Assembly: GCA_039583875.1 (NCBI GenBank) | Contig: CM077153.1 | Location: 70,812,482-70,876,481, forward strand | DNA length: 64,000 nt | Reading direction: 5' to 3' | Source: Platanthera guangdongensis | Lineage: Eukaryota; Streptophyta; Magnoliopsida; Asparagales; Orchidaceae | Shown: piece after piece, positions 34,534 through 45,659 of the stretch | How the letters are laid out: every line of letters begins with the position of its first letter | How positions within the stretch are numbered: position 1 is the stretch's first letter | Program-made: the position numbers and the translations under genes | The notes under the pieces: model-generated | Seen by the model: the letters and a program-made list of their open reading frames with translations, nothing else | What the model was told of the DNA's origin: nothing | Database searches by the model: none

Positions 34534-34646
34534 CTCATTTTTCGGCCATCGTTCTGCCTTTGCGCTTTCATACTCTCTGCAAATTTCTCTTTCCCTCCAA
34601 ACTTTTCTACACTTGGTATTTAGTTTGTTCATTTTTGCAGAAATCA

Positions 34647-37562
34647 ATGGCAGTTTCAGTCGCAATCTTGGCAGCAATGAAATTTGACGCTGGCTTTGAT
34701 ATATACATGTATTCTTTCGACAACAGCGATCAAATATTCAAGGACATTCTGGAACTTTTCAAGGACCAACAGTTAGTGAACATAATGACTATAAGGATCA
34801 AATTGGACTCAAATGAAAAAAAGGAATGGGTGTATACTGCCCACAATCTTGATCAGAACACAGTGGTCAGAACCATCTCAGGAACTCAGGTACCTTTAAC
34901 ACATGCAGTGTTGACCGAGGTATTTCAATTGAATTCTGGTGAAGATTTTGTTGAGCTTTCTAGAGAAGAATTTTCAATTATGCTTGAGAGGATGGGCCAT
35001 TCAGAAGCTAACCCTCGTAAATTGCTTAAGAAGAATCTGTTAGTTGAGTACAGATTTCTTGCTGATGTAGTTGGGAAAGTGTTGTTGGCAAAACACTCTG
35101 CTCATGATACCATCTCTAGGTATCAACTATGTTTGATGGGTGCCTTGGTGGACAAGAAGAAACTGAACTGGGGAGAAGTGTTCTTTGATTTAATCAAGAA
35201 GAAAATTAACAAGAATTTTGTTAATTTTGGGAGGATTTTCGGGCTGTTTCTTCACAATAGATGCCCTGCACTGCTTGTTTCCAGTGGGATGCACATCAAA
35301 TGCCTCCAAGAGGCTTACCTGTGCCCTATTTGGGAAATGGGAAAGGCAGATTGTAAAGCCCAGCAGAGCCTCTGCAATCTCTTCTTCAGGCACAAGGACT
35401 ATTTCAGTCTCTTCCCCTCAGGTTTCTGCCCCTGCAGAAGATTTTCTTGCCTCATAATCTCCTTCTTCTCCACCTATTGTTTCACCAACAACAATCACAG
35501 CCACTATCACAATTTCGTCCCCCATTTCCATCCCATCTCCAACTTCAATCCCTTCTCCAACTCCAACAACAACGGAAGAACTCTTCCATCCACTACATCA
35601 CTGCCCACACATGGACCTTGATTCATCATCTCATATTCCATCATTCACTCTTCTAGATGATTCCTATATGGATGATTCTCCTTCATCCCCTCTTGAGCCA
35701 CCATCATCATCCACTTCTTATCAACAACTACTTCAGGACATCATTGCTCAACCATCATTCACACCATCCATCTCCACTCCATTATCTTCCATCTCCACAA
35801 TTCCAATATCTCAACCATCACTTCCACCATCCACTGTCTCTCCAACAACATCTCCTGCTGCTCCAACCTTCATCTCTACCACATCCATCCATACCTCTAC
35901 TCAAGTCCCTCTTGAGCAAGTAGATCTTCCAACTATTGCAGACAAGCTATATGAGTTGATAGCTCCAAGGCTGTCACTACTGCTGGAGACCTCATTGGCT
36001 CCACTTCTGAAAACTGTTCAGGAGTTGTCTGCCAGGCTATCCTCTATTCTTCCTCCTCAGGCAATCCCTTCTACTGGGTGCCTTGATCCAGTTATCACTG
36101 AATCTAGGCAGGGGGAGATGCCTTATGAAGCTGAGAGATTGCCTGCTGTAGTAACTCCAGTTCAAGCTCCAGTTGCAGTCATTACAATGGACCTCAGGTC
36201 ACTGTTATCAGTATTTGATTATGTATACTTCAGCTGCCTTCCAGACCTTCCATACCAGCATACTGAAGACCTTACTAAGGCCATTGTGCCTATTTCTTGC
36301 TGTGAGCCCAGCATTTTACCCTCTTTTATAGATTTTGTCCAGGCTGTGGACAATGTTGACATTGCTGCTGCTGCTGTTAATAGTTCTGATGTTGCTGTTT
36401 CAGTATCTGAGGATGTGCATATGACAGAGGCAATTGTTTCTGAGCCTGCTGTTTTTTCTCTGAATCTGTTGTTCCAGTTACCTCTGAGCTTGCTGTTTCT
36501 GTTTCTGAAGTTGTTTTTCCAGTTTCATCTGTTACTACTGCTTCTATTACTGCTGTTGTTTCACCTGTTGCTGTTCCTGCTATTATTACTTCTACTCAGT
36601 CTCAACAATAGAAAGAATATATCAAAAGGATTGATGCATTGTATGATAATCAAAGTTCAGACAGTGATCAGTTTAGAACTGACTCTGATGATTCTTCTAC
36701 AACGATTGCAAGGAAAAGGAAAGTAAGAAGCAAGGCAATGAAGAGAGTTCCCCCAGAGAAGGTTAAAGATACAAATGGTATTCCATATTATATATTGCAT
36801 GATTGCCCTATTACAGAACCATGGATGCAGTACTCGAGAAATCAGCTGAAAGCCATGAAAAAGAAAAGGAAGTATGACAAAGGATCATCTCATTTCAATC
36901 TGCCTCCTCCTCCTCCTTCACCTAGTGCAGGTACAGGTGGTAGTTCTGCCTTTCAATCTACTGCTAGAAGACGAAGTTCATATCAATTTCAAGGAAGATC
37001 TCATCACAGAGGAAATCAGTCTAGAGGTTACAAGTACAGAAGAGGACAGTATAGAGGAAATCAAAGAGAACTCAGAGTGTATTCTAAAGGATATTCCAGG
37101 CAACATCCTTATCAAAGGGAAGGACAAGGTCCCTCTAACACTACTTCTGGTCCTTTCCCTTATAAGCTTAAAGATCTTGTCTCTTCCAGAGCTCTTGCTG
37201 ATGAGTCAACTAACAGATATGAACCTCCTGTTCCATTTGAAGACCCAGAAAATAATCCCACTTCATGGACTGCCAGAATGAAAGAGTTGGCTGCATTAGA
37301 TCAAATCAAAAAGGCCAGAGAACAAGAAAAATACACATCAAATATCACTACTCTATCAGATCAGAGAAAGAAAGAACTTGAGAGATATTCTTCCAGCAAA
37401 TTCTTTGACTCAGAACGTTATATGAAGCTGCACCTAGAAGTTGTAGTCCCCAGGCCAAAGCATCAAACTTCTCTAGGTGCAACTGATGACAGAAGATCCA
37501 AGAAAGAAGCTCTCAACCCTAACAGAGAAATAGTTCTCATAAAGAGCAAGGAGAAAGAATGA
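34647..37562 (+). pseudogene. C1 third ORF (called env-like in SIRE elements)
   Basis: The N-terminal part (34647 to about 35325) has a segment GKVLLAKHSAHD..., then GRIFGLFL, that aligns with the C2 ORF3 (GKVLLSKTGGHD..., GRILSLYL), so both share a domain. A frameshift near 35330 leads into a Ser/Thr/Pro-rich stretch, a TAA lies at 35455-35457, and a second shift at a T-run near 36455 leads to the last part, with a TAG at 36609-36611. The C-terminal part (36960-37135) is rich in Arg, Gly and Gln, as in nucleic-acid binding tails. I see no clear signal peptide or membrane segment; the Leu-rich strings near 36480-36600 come from the wrong frame. Function unknown. Confidence 0.7.
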
Positions 37563-37696
37563 TTTTGTAAGCTGACAGTAATACCTATTTCTGACTATCT
37601 GTGATTATATCTGTGTTTCTGCAATGCTTTTTTGGTTATATTTCTGTATTGTATGTTTTTGTTTTTTTCAATGTCTGTAAATAGTAATCCTAACCC

Positions 37697-37709
37697 AAAT
37701 AAGGGGACA
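37697..37709 (+). other. C1 polypurine tract
   Basis: AAATAAGGGGACA directly before the LTR start TGTTGGAACACC. Confidence 0.7.
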
Positions 37710-37710
37710 T

Positions 37711-38767
37711 TGTTGGAACACCCTATTACTGATTTGGGCAAGGATCACTATGTCCTTTAGGAAATTTGTTTTGACCTCCTTGTATAGATCTAAAGGTCAA
37801 TTAGATTGAGTCTAAGGGTTAGTATTTAGGTTTGAAAGCTGCCCTCAAGACCCTCAAGACCAGATATTTCAGTTCAGGAGACTAAGTCATTTCGTCGAGC
37901 TTAGGTCGACGAATCGTCGAACTCCATTCGACGATCTCTGAGCTCACTTCGACGAATCATCGAACTCCATTCGATGATCTCTAAACTCACTTCAACGAGT
38001 CATCGAACTCCATTCGACTATCTTCGAGCTCAGATCGACGTTCCTGTCTCTAGTTTGTTTCCCTATCTCTGAGCTCAGTTCGACGATAGTTGAGCTCAGA
38101 TCGACGATTTCTGCTTCAGTCTAAGTCCAGTCGCTGAGCTCAGTTCAACGATAGTGGAGCTCAGGTCGACGTTTTTCTTGAGAGATCGACGTTTTTCAAG
38201 ATTCAAATTTAGACAGTTATGGAATTATTCCCAGCATTTATTTCAAGGATCTTGTAGCCGTTTCAATTAATCTGGAGCAAGTTTCAAGGAGATTTTAAAG
38301 GAATGTTTTATTGGACTTTCCTCCAGAAGACAAAATGCAGTTAAGGAAGTCATTTATGACAGGCTAAAAGCTATCTTGGACAGAGAATTATTCTTTTCAG
38401 ATCTAAGGAATAAAAGATAATTTTCATTCTGCTGGTTAACAAGAAGAAGAAAAAGAATAACAAGAAGAAGAAAAAGAATAACAACAAGAAGAAAAAGAAT
38501 AATAAGAACAAGAAAGAGAAAGAGTTGCAGATATTCACAGTCTTAGAATTCATACAAGAACACACATCACTGAAGGAGATCAATATATTGAAATTTCTAG
38601 ATCCCTCTTGATTCCAGTGTTCAAAGGCCATTATCATTCAAGACTCCAGATACCATACATTTTCAGCTGCTGCTGGAATCATCTTTTGCTGGAGATCCAA
38701 TTTTCTGAAGGCCTATCACCCTACTGCAAAGCTTCACTTCCTGAACAACTCAAGATCTCAGGGGCAG
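37711..38767 (+). repeat. C1 3' LTR, first part
   Basis: Starts TGTTGGAACACC. A palindrome array of TCGTCGA/TCGACGA words with GAGCTCAG or CTCCATTCG linkers occupies 37885-38190. Several copies have lost CpG (TCATCGA, TCGATGA), a sign of age. A purine run of AAGAAGAA-type repeats lies at 38441-38520. The LTR breaks at 38767, where chromovirus M1 starts, and resumes at 44304. Confidence 0.85.
38763..38767. other. Target site duplication of M1, left copy
   Basis: GGCAG here versus GGGAG at 44299-44303, one mismatch. The flanks on both sides are C1 LTR sequence. Confidence 0.55.
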
Positions 38768-41393
38768 TGTCACAACCTGCATTTCCTCAACGAGTACATC
38801 GTATCAGAGCAAGAGGAACTACAGGTTATGATGCCACGTCGTACAGGGGATAACTGTACACTCTCAGGCAAACCCTTGACGCTTACTTTATTAGTTGAAA
38901 TCCATCAGTTAAATGCAAGAAAACTGTTTCGTTTAATGGCTGTATCCCTCGGCCTTAGGAATCAAAATGTGTGTTTGTACGCGGCGGAAATACTTTACTT
39001 ATAATGATCTCCTATATGTAATATAAGAAATCATCTTTGTTTACGTTATGTGGAAAATACTTGTTCGGTGACCAAAACATGTTATGCATGTGATATAATA
39101 ATAGGTTTTGTTTAGCTTAAAAATACCTAATGCAACCTACCATACATCCTTCCCAAGAGCAAGAAGACATCCTCTCATCCAAATGAGTCACATTAGCAGT
39201 CTAGTATTCATATATCACAAGTAAAGAAAGCCACCAATGGGCGCCAACAAGCTGACACGAACCCATTGTGGCACATGTATGTCTGTACAACAAAGAAAAG
39301 AACTACCTCGCTAAGTAAGCTCGGCTAGCTCCAAAGAAACTCTACCCAAGCACTAGCCGCTCAACCGGCTAAAACCTGCACCTGAGGCATTCAAGAAAGA
39401 ACACCTCAGCAATCATCAAAGCTACACAATATAGTAGGAAGTTCAGAAAATATGACGAAGGGGCTTACCGATCCCGTAGCAATGTTTCATGTAAGTAAAA
39501 TGAGTGAACAAAAACAGGTGGAAAACAAGTATGAAATACTGTCAATCCAAAGTGCCAAACGCACCAAGTGCGTACAATTTTCATCAAGTCCTGCTCAACC
39601 CGCAGGAGCAAAAAGGCAATACACATGCCCAATTCATCATCTTTAGAATAAGAAACAACCATACTAGTGAAACATAAGCAGCGGTTAAGTTCGATTCTGC
39701 AAGGGTCTTTTGGTGGCGACCCTAATGTGGAACGCACCAATAAAAGCCAGCCCAAATCGGGGCCAAAATGGTATTTCATACCATAAAACAAAACCCGGTG
39801 GCCACCAAGGCTGAAACCACACCACCCCGTGCAGAATTCTCACACAAACGCTCCTGCTATGGTTCACAATTCGCCTCGCAAAACTCACCATAACCCAAGC
39901 TAAACACGTTTCCTTCCTTCATTCTCACTCATGACTACAAATTGCCAAAGTTATGTCAAACTTGACAGAGTTTGATTAACTTAGTTACATGAATCACATG
40001 ATTAGGAACAAGAAAGAATCACACGAATAAGAAAGGCTACATGAACATGAATCAACTTAGCTACATGAAGCACATGAACAAGAAAAACTACATGAATCAA
40101 CCTAGCATACGAATTAATTAAGCATAGGGAAAGTCGATGAGGATCAAGAGGATTGATAAATAAACAAAAATAAGCATAATAAGGCTAGTGAGGTACAACA
40201 CAAAACAAGAAGAACAAGCTAGGAAATCTGAAGGAGGCAAACTAGCTATTTTGCACAATCAAAGAACAAGAAGTAAGATTGGCAACGGTGAAGAACACTG
40301 CTTGCCTGATCCGAGATGACACCGCGACGGCTGCTCCTCTCTTTCCTTCTCTTGTCTTAGGTTTGCTCCCTTGAGTTCCTTTTGGAATGAGGAAGAAGAT
40401 GAAGAAGGTGAAATGAGGAGGAGAAATCTATGTTTCGGCCTTATTTCCTCCAGAACCGAGCTGGTCCATTTGATCCAGAATCAAGGAAATGAACGGCAAA
40501 AAAAAACTGGAAAAATTTGATTTTCGGCCCTGTCACGCCCTGTGACACGCCCGTGTCACAGGGCGTGTACCTTAAGTGGCGCAGAAAGTTGGCAAATCCA
40601 GGTTTATCCACAAGGTACACGGCCGGGTACACGCCCATGATGGGTCGGTCACGCCCGTGACCTAGGGCGTGTAACCTGTGTCTCGACATCTTGTCAATTC
40701 AGAGTGTCGACACTCGACAACGCTGGACACGCCCTGTGACACGCCCGTGTCACAGGCCGTGTCCCCTCTCTCGACACCCGACACTCGACACTCGACACTC
40801 GACACTCGATACTCGACACTCGACATAGCGGGACACGGCCCGTGACACGCCCGTGTCACAGTGCGTGTACCCCATTCGTCGAGCTCAATGCGACGCAAGA
40901 AAATTCGTCGAGTCAAGGAGGTCACGCCCCAGGTCACGCCCTGGGTCACGCCCCGACACGCCCGTGTCGGGGGGGGGGGGGGGGGGGGGGCGTGTTCCTC
41001 CCGCAACTTCGTTGAACAAAGTTCGACGACTACAAAGCCAAATCGCATCCCGAGCTGGACACGCCCTGGGACACGCCCGTGTCCCAGGCCGTGTCACCCA
41101 AAAAATGACCATTTTTCACTGTTTTGAAAAGTATTTCTGTTTCGTCCTAGACCATTTTTTCCTTAAGGACTTTTTACTCTTTTTTGTTTGTTGTACCATC
41201 AACCCGTTTTGCGCAAGCATTCCCTAAGAGGCCTCACCGAGTCTCCAAATTGGACTCCGGCTTGCTGGGGAATCGTGCAACTAGGCTACCAAAATAGCCA
41301 CTCGAAAGCCTACGAGAAACCCATGCTCGAACAACGGTCAAAGCCAACGTAACGCCCATCAAGCGTACGCAATCAAAAATTCGGGGCGTTACA
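38768..41393 (-). repeat. M1 3' LTR, complete (2,626 bp)
   Basis: In element direction it starts TGTAACGCCCC at 41393 and ends GGTTGTGACA at 38768. U3 (about 41095-40536) holds arrays of GACACGGGCGTGTC-type palindromes and runs of CGACACTCGACACT. A 22-base G run lies at 40969-40990 where the other LTR has seven. The region 38768-39482 has no counterpart in the other, truncated LTR. Confidence 0.85.
40969..40990 (+). repeat. 22-base G run in M1 LTR
   Basis: Continuous G run between CGTGTC and CGTGTT. The same site in the other LTR (43886-43892) has seven G. It could be a replication-slippage expansion or an assembly artefact. Confidence 0.85.
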
Positions 41394-41405
41394 GTCACTC
41401 CCCCT
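41394..41405 (-). other. M1 polypurine tract
   Basis: On the minus strand AGGGGGAGTGAC lies directly before the LTR start TGTAACGCC. Confidence 0.75.
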
Positions 41406-41514
41406 AACAAAAAGTTTCGCCTCGAAACTTTTCAATCATTTTGATCTCAATCAAATAAGGTAGCAAACCAAAAACACTAATGCAACAAAAACACCAATTC
41501 ACATACCAGCTTAT

Positions 41515-41798
41515 TTACGGGAACAAATGAGGGTGAGCCGCCCTCATCGTTGACTCGAGCTCTCGCGTCGCGCTTTCCATATTCTGATTTTTCCATAGCA
41601 CCTTGACCATCAGAATTTTCTTTTTCCGCAACACGCAATCTTGGGAGTCCAATATACGGATGGGCATCTCGACATAAGAAAGGTTTGGCGCCAATTGCGG
41701 CACAACGTCCAACACTTGCTTGTCATTCCGCACATAATTGCGAAGTTGGCTGACATGAAACACGTCGTGAACACCAGGAAAGTTTACGGGTAATTCTA
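41515..41798 (-). pseudogene. M1 integrase C-terminus and chromodomain
   Basis: The frame reads ELPVNFPGVHDVFHVSQLRN, the typical end of a chromovirus integrase, followed by a chromodomain-like segment (ILDSQDCVLRKKKILMVKV, then aromatic and charged residues) and a normal stop. It begins exactly where the oppositely oriented integrase-core fragment ends in protein order, so the two were once continuous. Confidence 0.85.
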
Positions 41799-42376
41799 TT
41801 TCAGACCGGGATTCCCGATTTACTTCTCGTTTCTGGAAGAGTCTACAAGAGGGTTTGGGGACGGATTTGCGGTATTTCACTGCTTACCACCCTCAGACGA
41901 ATGACCAAACGGAACGAGTAAATCAAATCGTGGAAGATATGATTCGATGCTACATTCTTGAGTATGGCGGAGCATGGGATGAACGTTTGCGGCTTATGGA
42001 ATTCGCATATAATAACAGCTATCAAGAAAGCTTGCAAATGGCTCCATTCGAAGCTTTATATGGGCGTCGATGTCAGACTCCCCTATTTTGGGCTGAGGTT
42101 GGCGAGCGGCCTTTGTTGGGCACAGAGGTGCTCGAGGACATGGAAGTTGTCGTACGACTTATTCGGGAGAAGCTCTGGATCACCCAAGAGCGATATGAAA
42201 AGTACGCCAACCGGCGAAGGTCATAGTTAGAGTTTGCAGTGGGGGATTTCATCTTCCTGAAAGTCTCCCCAATGGTGGGAATTAAAAGGTTTGGAAAAAA
42301 GCGCAAATTAGACCCAAGGTTTGTATGTCCCTTCAAGATTCTTGCGCGAGTTGGTGCATCCGCTTACAAAATAGAA
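41799..42376 (+). pseudogene. M1 integrase core fragment, inverted
   Basis: Reads plus-strand SDRDSRFTSRFWKSLQ, then YHPQTNDQTERVNQ and YGRRCQTPLFW, up to RVGASAYKIE: the second catalytic Asp, the catalytic Glu and the GPF-like region. There is one TAG at 42224-42226. It is flanked by an 8-bp inverted repeat (TTCTATTT at 41794-41801, AAATAGAA at 42369-42376). Its protein continuation is on the other strand next door. Confidence 0.85.
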
Positions 42377-44298
42377 TGTTTCATGTAAGTAAAATGAGTG
42401 AACAAAAACAGGTGGAAAACAAGTATTAAATACTGTCAATCCAAACTGCCAAACGCACCAAGTGCGTACAATTTTCATCAAGTCCTGCTCAACCCGCAGG
42501 AGCAAAAAGGCAATACACATGCCCAATTCATCATCTTTAGAACAAGAAACAACCATACTAGTGAAACATAAGCAGCGGTTAAGTTCGATTCCGCAAGGGT
42601 CTTTTGGTGGCGGCCCTAATGTGGAACGCACCAATAAAAGCCAGCCCAAATCGGGGCCAAAATGGTATTCCATACCATAAAACAAAACCCGGTGGCCACG
42701 AAGGCTGAGACCATACCACCCCGTGTAGAATCCTCACACAAACGCTCCTATTATGGTTCACAATTCGCATCGCAAAACTCACCATAACCCAAGCTAAACA
42801 CGTTTCCTTCCTTTGTTCTCACTCATGACTATAAATTGCCAAAGTTATGTCAACCTTGATAGAGTTTGATTAACTTAGTTACATGAATCACATGATTAGG
42901 AACAAGAAATAATCACACGAATAAGAAAGGCTACATGAACATGAATCAACTTAGCTACATGAAGCACATGAACAAGAAAAACTACATGAATCAACCTAGC
43001 ATACGAATTCATTGAGCATAGGGAAAGTCGATGAGGATCAAGAGGATTGATAACTAAACAAAAATAAGCATAATAAGGCTAGTGAGGTACAACACAAAAC
43101 AAGAAGAACAAGGTAGGAAAATTTAAAGAGGCAAACTAGCTATTTTGCACAATCAAAGAACAAGAAATAAGATTGGCAAGGGTGAAGAACACCGCTTGCC
43201 TGAACCGAGATGACACCGCGACGGCTGCTCCTCTCTTTCCTTCTCTTGTCTTAGCTTTGCTCCCTTGAGTTCCTTTTGGAATGAGGAAGAAGATGAAGAA
43301 GAAGGTGAAATGAGGAGGAGAAATCTCTGTTTCGGCCTTATTTCCTCCAGAACCGAGCTGGTCCATTTGATCCAGAATCAAGGAAATGAACGGCACAAAA
43401 AAAAATGGAAAAATTTGATTTTCGGCCCTGTCACGCCCTGTGACACGCCCGTGTCACAGGGCGTGTACCTTAAGCGGCGCAGAAAGTCGGCAAATCCAGG
43501 TTTATCCACAAGGTACATGGCCGGGTACACGCCCGTGATGGGTCGGTCACGCCCGTGACCTAGGGAGTGTAACCCGTGTCTCGACATCTCGTCGATTCAG
43601 AGTGTCGACACTCGACAACGCTGGGCACGCCCTATGACACGCCCGTGTCACAGGCCGTGTCCCCTCTCTCAAAACCCGACACTCGACAATCGACACTCGA
43701 CACTCGATACTCGACACTCGACACTCGACATAGCGGGACACGGCCCGTGACACGCCCGTGTCACAGGGCGTGTACCCCATTCGTTGAGCTCAACTCGACG
43801 CAAGAAAAATCGTCGAGTCCAGGAGGTCACGCCCCAGGTCACGCCCCAGGTCACGCCCTGGGTCACGCCCCGACACGCCCGTGTCGGGGGGGCGTGTTCC
43901 TCCCACAACTTCGTCGAACGAAGTTCGATGACTACAAAGCCAAACCGCATCCCGAGCTGGACACGCCCTGGGACACGCCCGTGTCCCAGGCCGTGTCACC
44001 CAAAAAAATGACCATTTTTCACTGTTTTGAAAAGTGTTTCTGTTTCGTCCTAGACCATTTTTTCCTTAAGAACTTTTTACTCTTTTTTTTATTTGTTGTA
44101 CCATCAACCCGTTTTGAGCAAGCATTCCCTAAGAGGCCTCACCGAGTCTCCAAATTGGACTCCGGCTTGCTAGGGAATCGTGTAACTAGGCTACCAAAAC
44201 AGCCACTCGAAAGCCTACGGGAAACCCATGCTCGAACAACGGTCAAAGCCAACGTAACGCCCATCAAGCGTACTCAATCAAAAATCCGGGGCATTACA
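42376..44298 (-). repeat. M1 5' LTR, missing its U5 end
   Basis: Matches 39482-41393 along its length and starts (element direction) TGTAATGCCCC at 44298. The break falls at AATGTTTCATG, where it is fused to the inverted integrase fragment. Palindrome arrays at about 43431-43999 match those of the other copy. Open frames on both strands inside the array are not genes. Confidence 0.88.
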
Positions 44299-44303
44299 GG
44301 GAG

Positions 44304-44816
44304 CTTTGACAACATCCACTATCTTCTCTCTGATTGTTGACAGAGAAGATCATCTCACCTCTCTCTCTCTCTCTACTGCAAAGGGTTTATCAAACTCCCT
44401 TCAAAAGTTTGTGTTGGTTTCTGAGACCTTGTCAAAACTCAGTGGTGGCAAGACACCTGATCAAAAAATCTAGTTTGGTTTTTGAGCACCTTATCAAAAG
44501 CTCATTGGTGCTCAGGACACCTGATCAACTCATCCTGCAGTGGATTCCTACCTAGGGTGGTAGAAGAGTGGATGTACCCAGATTGGTTGGGGAACCACTA
44601 TAGCTCCTTGTGTCATCTGGTTGCTTATTCTCTTTTCTTTTCTGACTGTGCTCTGTGATTGCTTGGTAATTAGATAGTTGCTGTGTTTGCTTTATTTCAT
44701 TTGCTTCCATGTTCACTTAGGAATACAACAAGAGTTGTAAAAGGTTTTTAGTAAGCACCATACTCTATTCACCCCCCCCCCCCTCTATAGTATATCAGAT
44801 CTAACCTGCACTTTCA
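44304..44816 (+). repeat. C1 3' LTR, second part
   Basis: Continues the C1 LTR after M1 and ends with a C run, CTCTATAG and CACTTTCA, the same layout as the C2 LTR end. No coding content. Confidence 0.75.
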
Positions 44817-45380
44817 GAGACAACCCCTTTTGGGATGCGAGTGGGCCTTTATAGGCGAGAGGGCGCCGTGGCGGAGGATGTCTACGAGACGGCCAGGATG
44901 GCTTCACCGATGGGTGTTCCCCTACTTGCCATATAGAGAGAGGGCCATTTTGACAGTTCTATATTCGTGAGGGATTTTACTCTTCTACCCCGGGTAATTT
45001 TACCCTTTTGCCCTTAATGGTCTGCATATAACTCCTCAGAACAGCAGAGTTTGGCTGTTGGCAGACCCAACCAAGAGTACTCTAGTAATTTCAGGTCAAC
45101 TCGGTCTGGATATTGGCCGTTCAAACTCAAAAAACTATAAATAGGCCCATAGGGGTTCTTCAGAAGCACTCAAGTTTTTCCCTGGACTTGAGTGGATTTT
45201 TCTGTGCTTTCTGAGGAGCTCCAAGCTAGCTTTTGGCTTTAGCGGGGAAGCTCTCAGAGATCTTCCGGGTAAGTGGTGGGACCTCCCTGCTGAGGCTTTG
45301 GGTCAGTTTCTAGTCCTTTACAACCAGTCGGAGGGCAGAGCTTGGGGCGAGTAGGTGTTGTCTACACCCCTGAATTTCGA
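44817..45380 (+). other. LTR-like fragment, unassigned
   Basis: It has a plus-strand TATA box (TATAAATAGG at 45136-45145) about 230 bp before a possible LTR end (GTCTACA near 45367). The first 120 bp contain GCGAG words and a minus-strand TATAAAGG like those around the antisense gene at 14013-16716. It may be the far end of the same old Tat-like element. No coding frame. Confidence 0.35.
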
Positions 45381-45659
45381 AATTTTGTCGAAGTCAGATT
45401 TTGGCTTCAACAATAGTGATTTCCTCGATCTGCGTTCGACGAATGGTGGTGAGTTCATCTAGCTCTGTTCACAGAATATTAATATTCATTTTCTATTTTC
45501 ATCATTTGTCGAGCTCTGTTCGACGAATCATAGTGATTTCATTGAGCTCCATTCACAAAATGGTTAGACTTAAATCCTGTGTTCAGAGTTCGTCGATCGT
45601 CGTTCAATGAATAATATTGATTTCATCGATCACGGTTCGACAAATTCAGGTTAACACTG
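45381..45659 (-). pseudogene. gag: C3 Gag, part beyond C2, with palindrome-type repeats
   Basis: On the minus strand this continues the C3 gag frame across the C2 insertion. It contains several TCGTCGAAC/TTCGACGA words, as in the C1 gag, giving SSNRAR-like peptides with many stops. It ends in the CACTG duplication (45655-45659). Confidence 0.55.

Larger units (their letters stand above)
38768..44298 (-). mobile_element. Chromovirus M1, deleted and rearranged
   Basis: Two direct LTR copies (38768-41393 complete, 42376-44298 lacking 700 bp of U5) in minus orientation enclose only 1 kb of internal sequence. That consists of the integrase end plus chromodomain in the expected direction and an integrase-core fragment in the opposite direction. 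Gag, protease, RT and RNase H are gone. It sits inside the C1 LTR. Confidence 0.85.
30240..44816 (+). mobile_element. SIRE/Maximus-type Ty1/Copia element C1, 5'-truncated
   Basis: The order gag fragment, pol, spacer with palindrome array, third ORF, polypurine tract, LTR identifies a SIRE/Maximus-type Copia. The 5' LTR and most of gag are missing. The 3' LTR begins at 37711 and was split at 38767/44304 by chromovirus M1. All ORFs carry several stops and frameshifts, so C1 is much older than C2. Confidence 0.9.

Noticed and set aside
36470..36640. Leucine-rich stretch that could be read as a membrane segment of C1 ORF3
   Set aside because: It lies in the wrong frame after a T-run frameshift; the right frame gives Val/Ser/Pro-rich sequence.
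38371..38637. Minus-strand open frame with Leu/Phe runs
   Set aside because: Antisense of the AAGAAGAA purine repeat in the C1 LTR.
39483..39483. TGTTTCATG as the true end of the M1 LTR
   Set aside because: The direct repeat starts there only because the other LTR is truncated. The LTR goes on to TGTCACAACC at 38768, next to a near-match target duplication.
41794..42376. Autointegration of M1 as the cause of the inverted integrase
   Set aside because: The LTR side of the joint is an internal LTR position, not the CA end, so a normal integrase reaction does not explain it.
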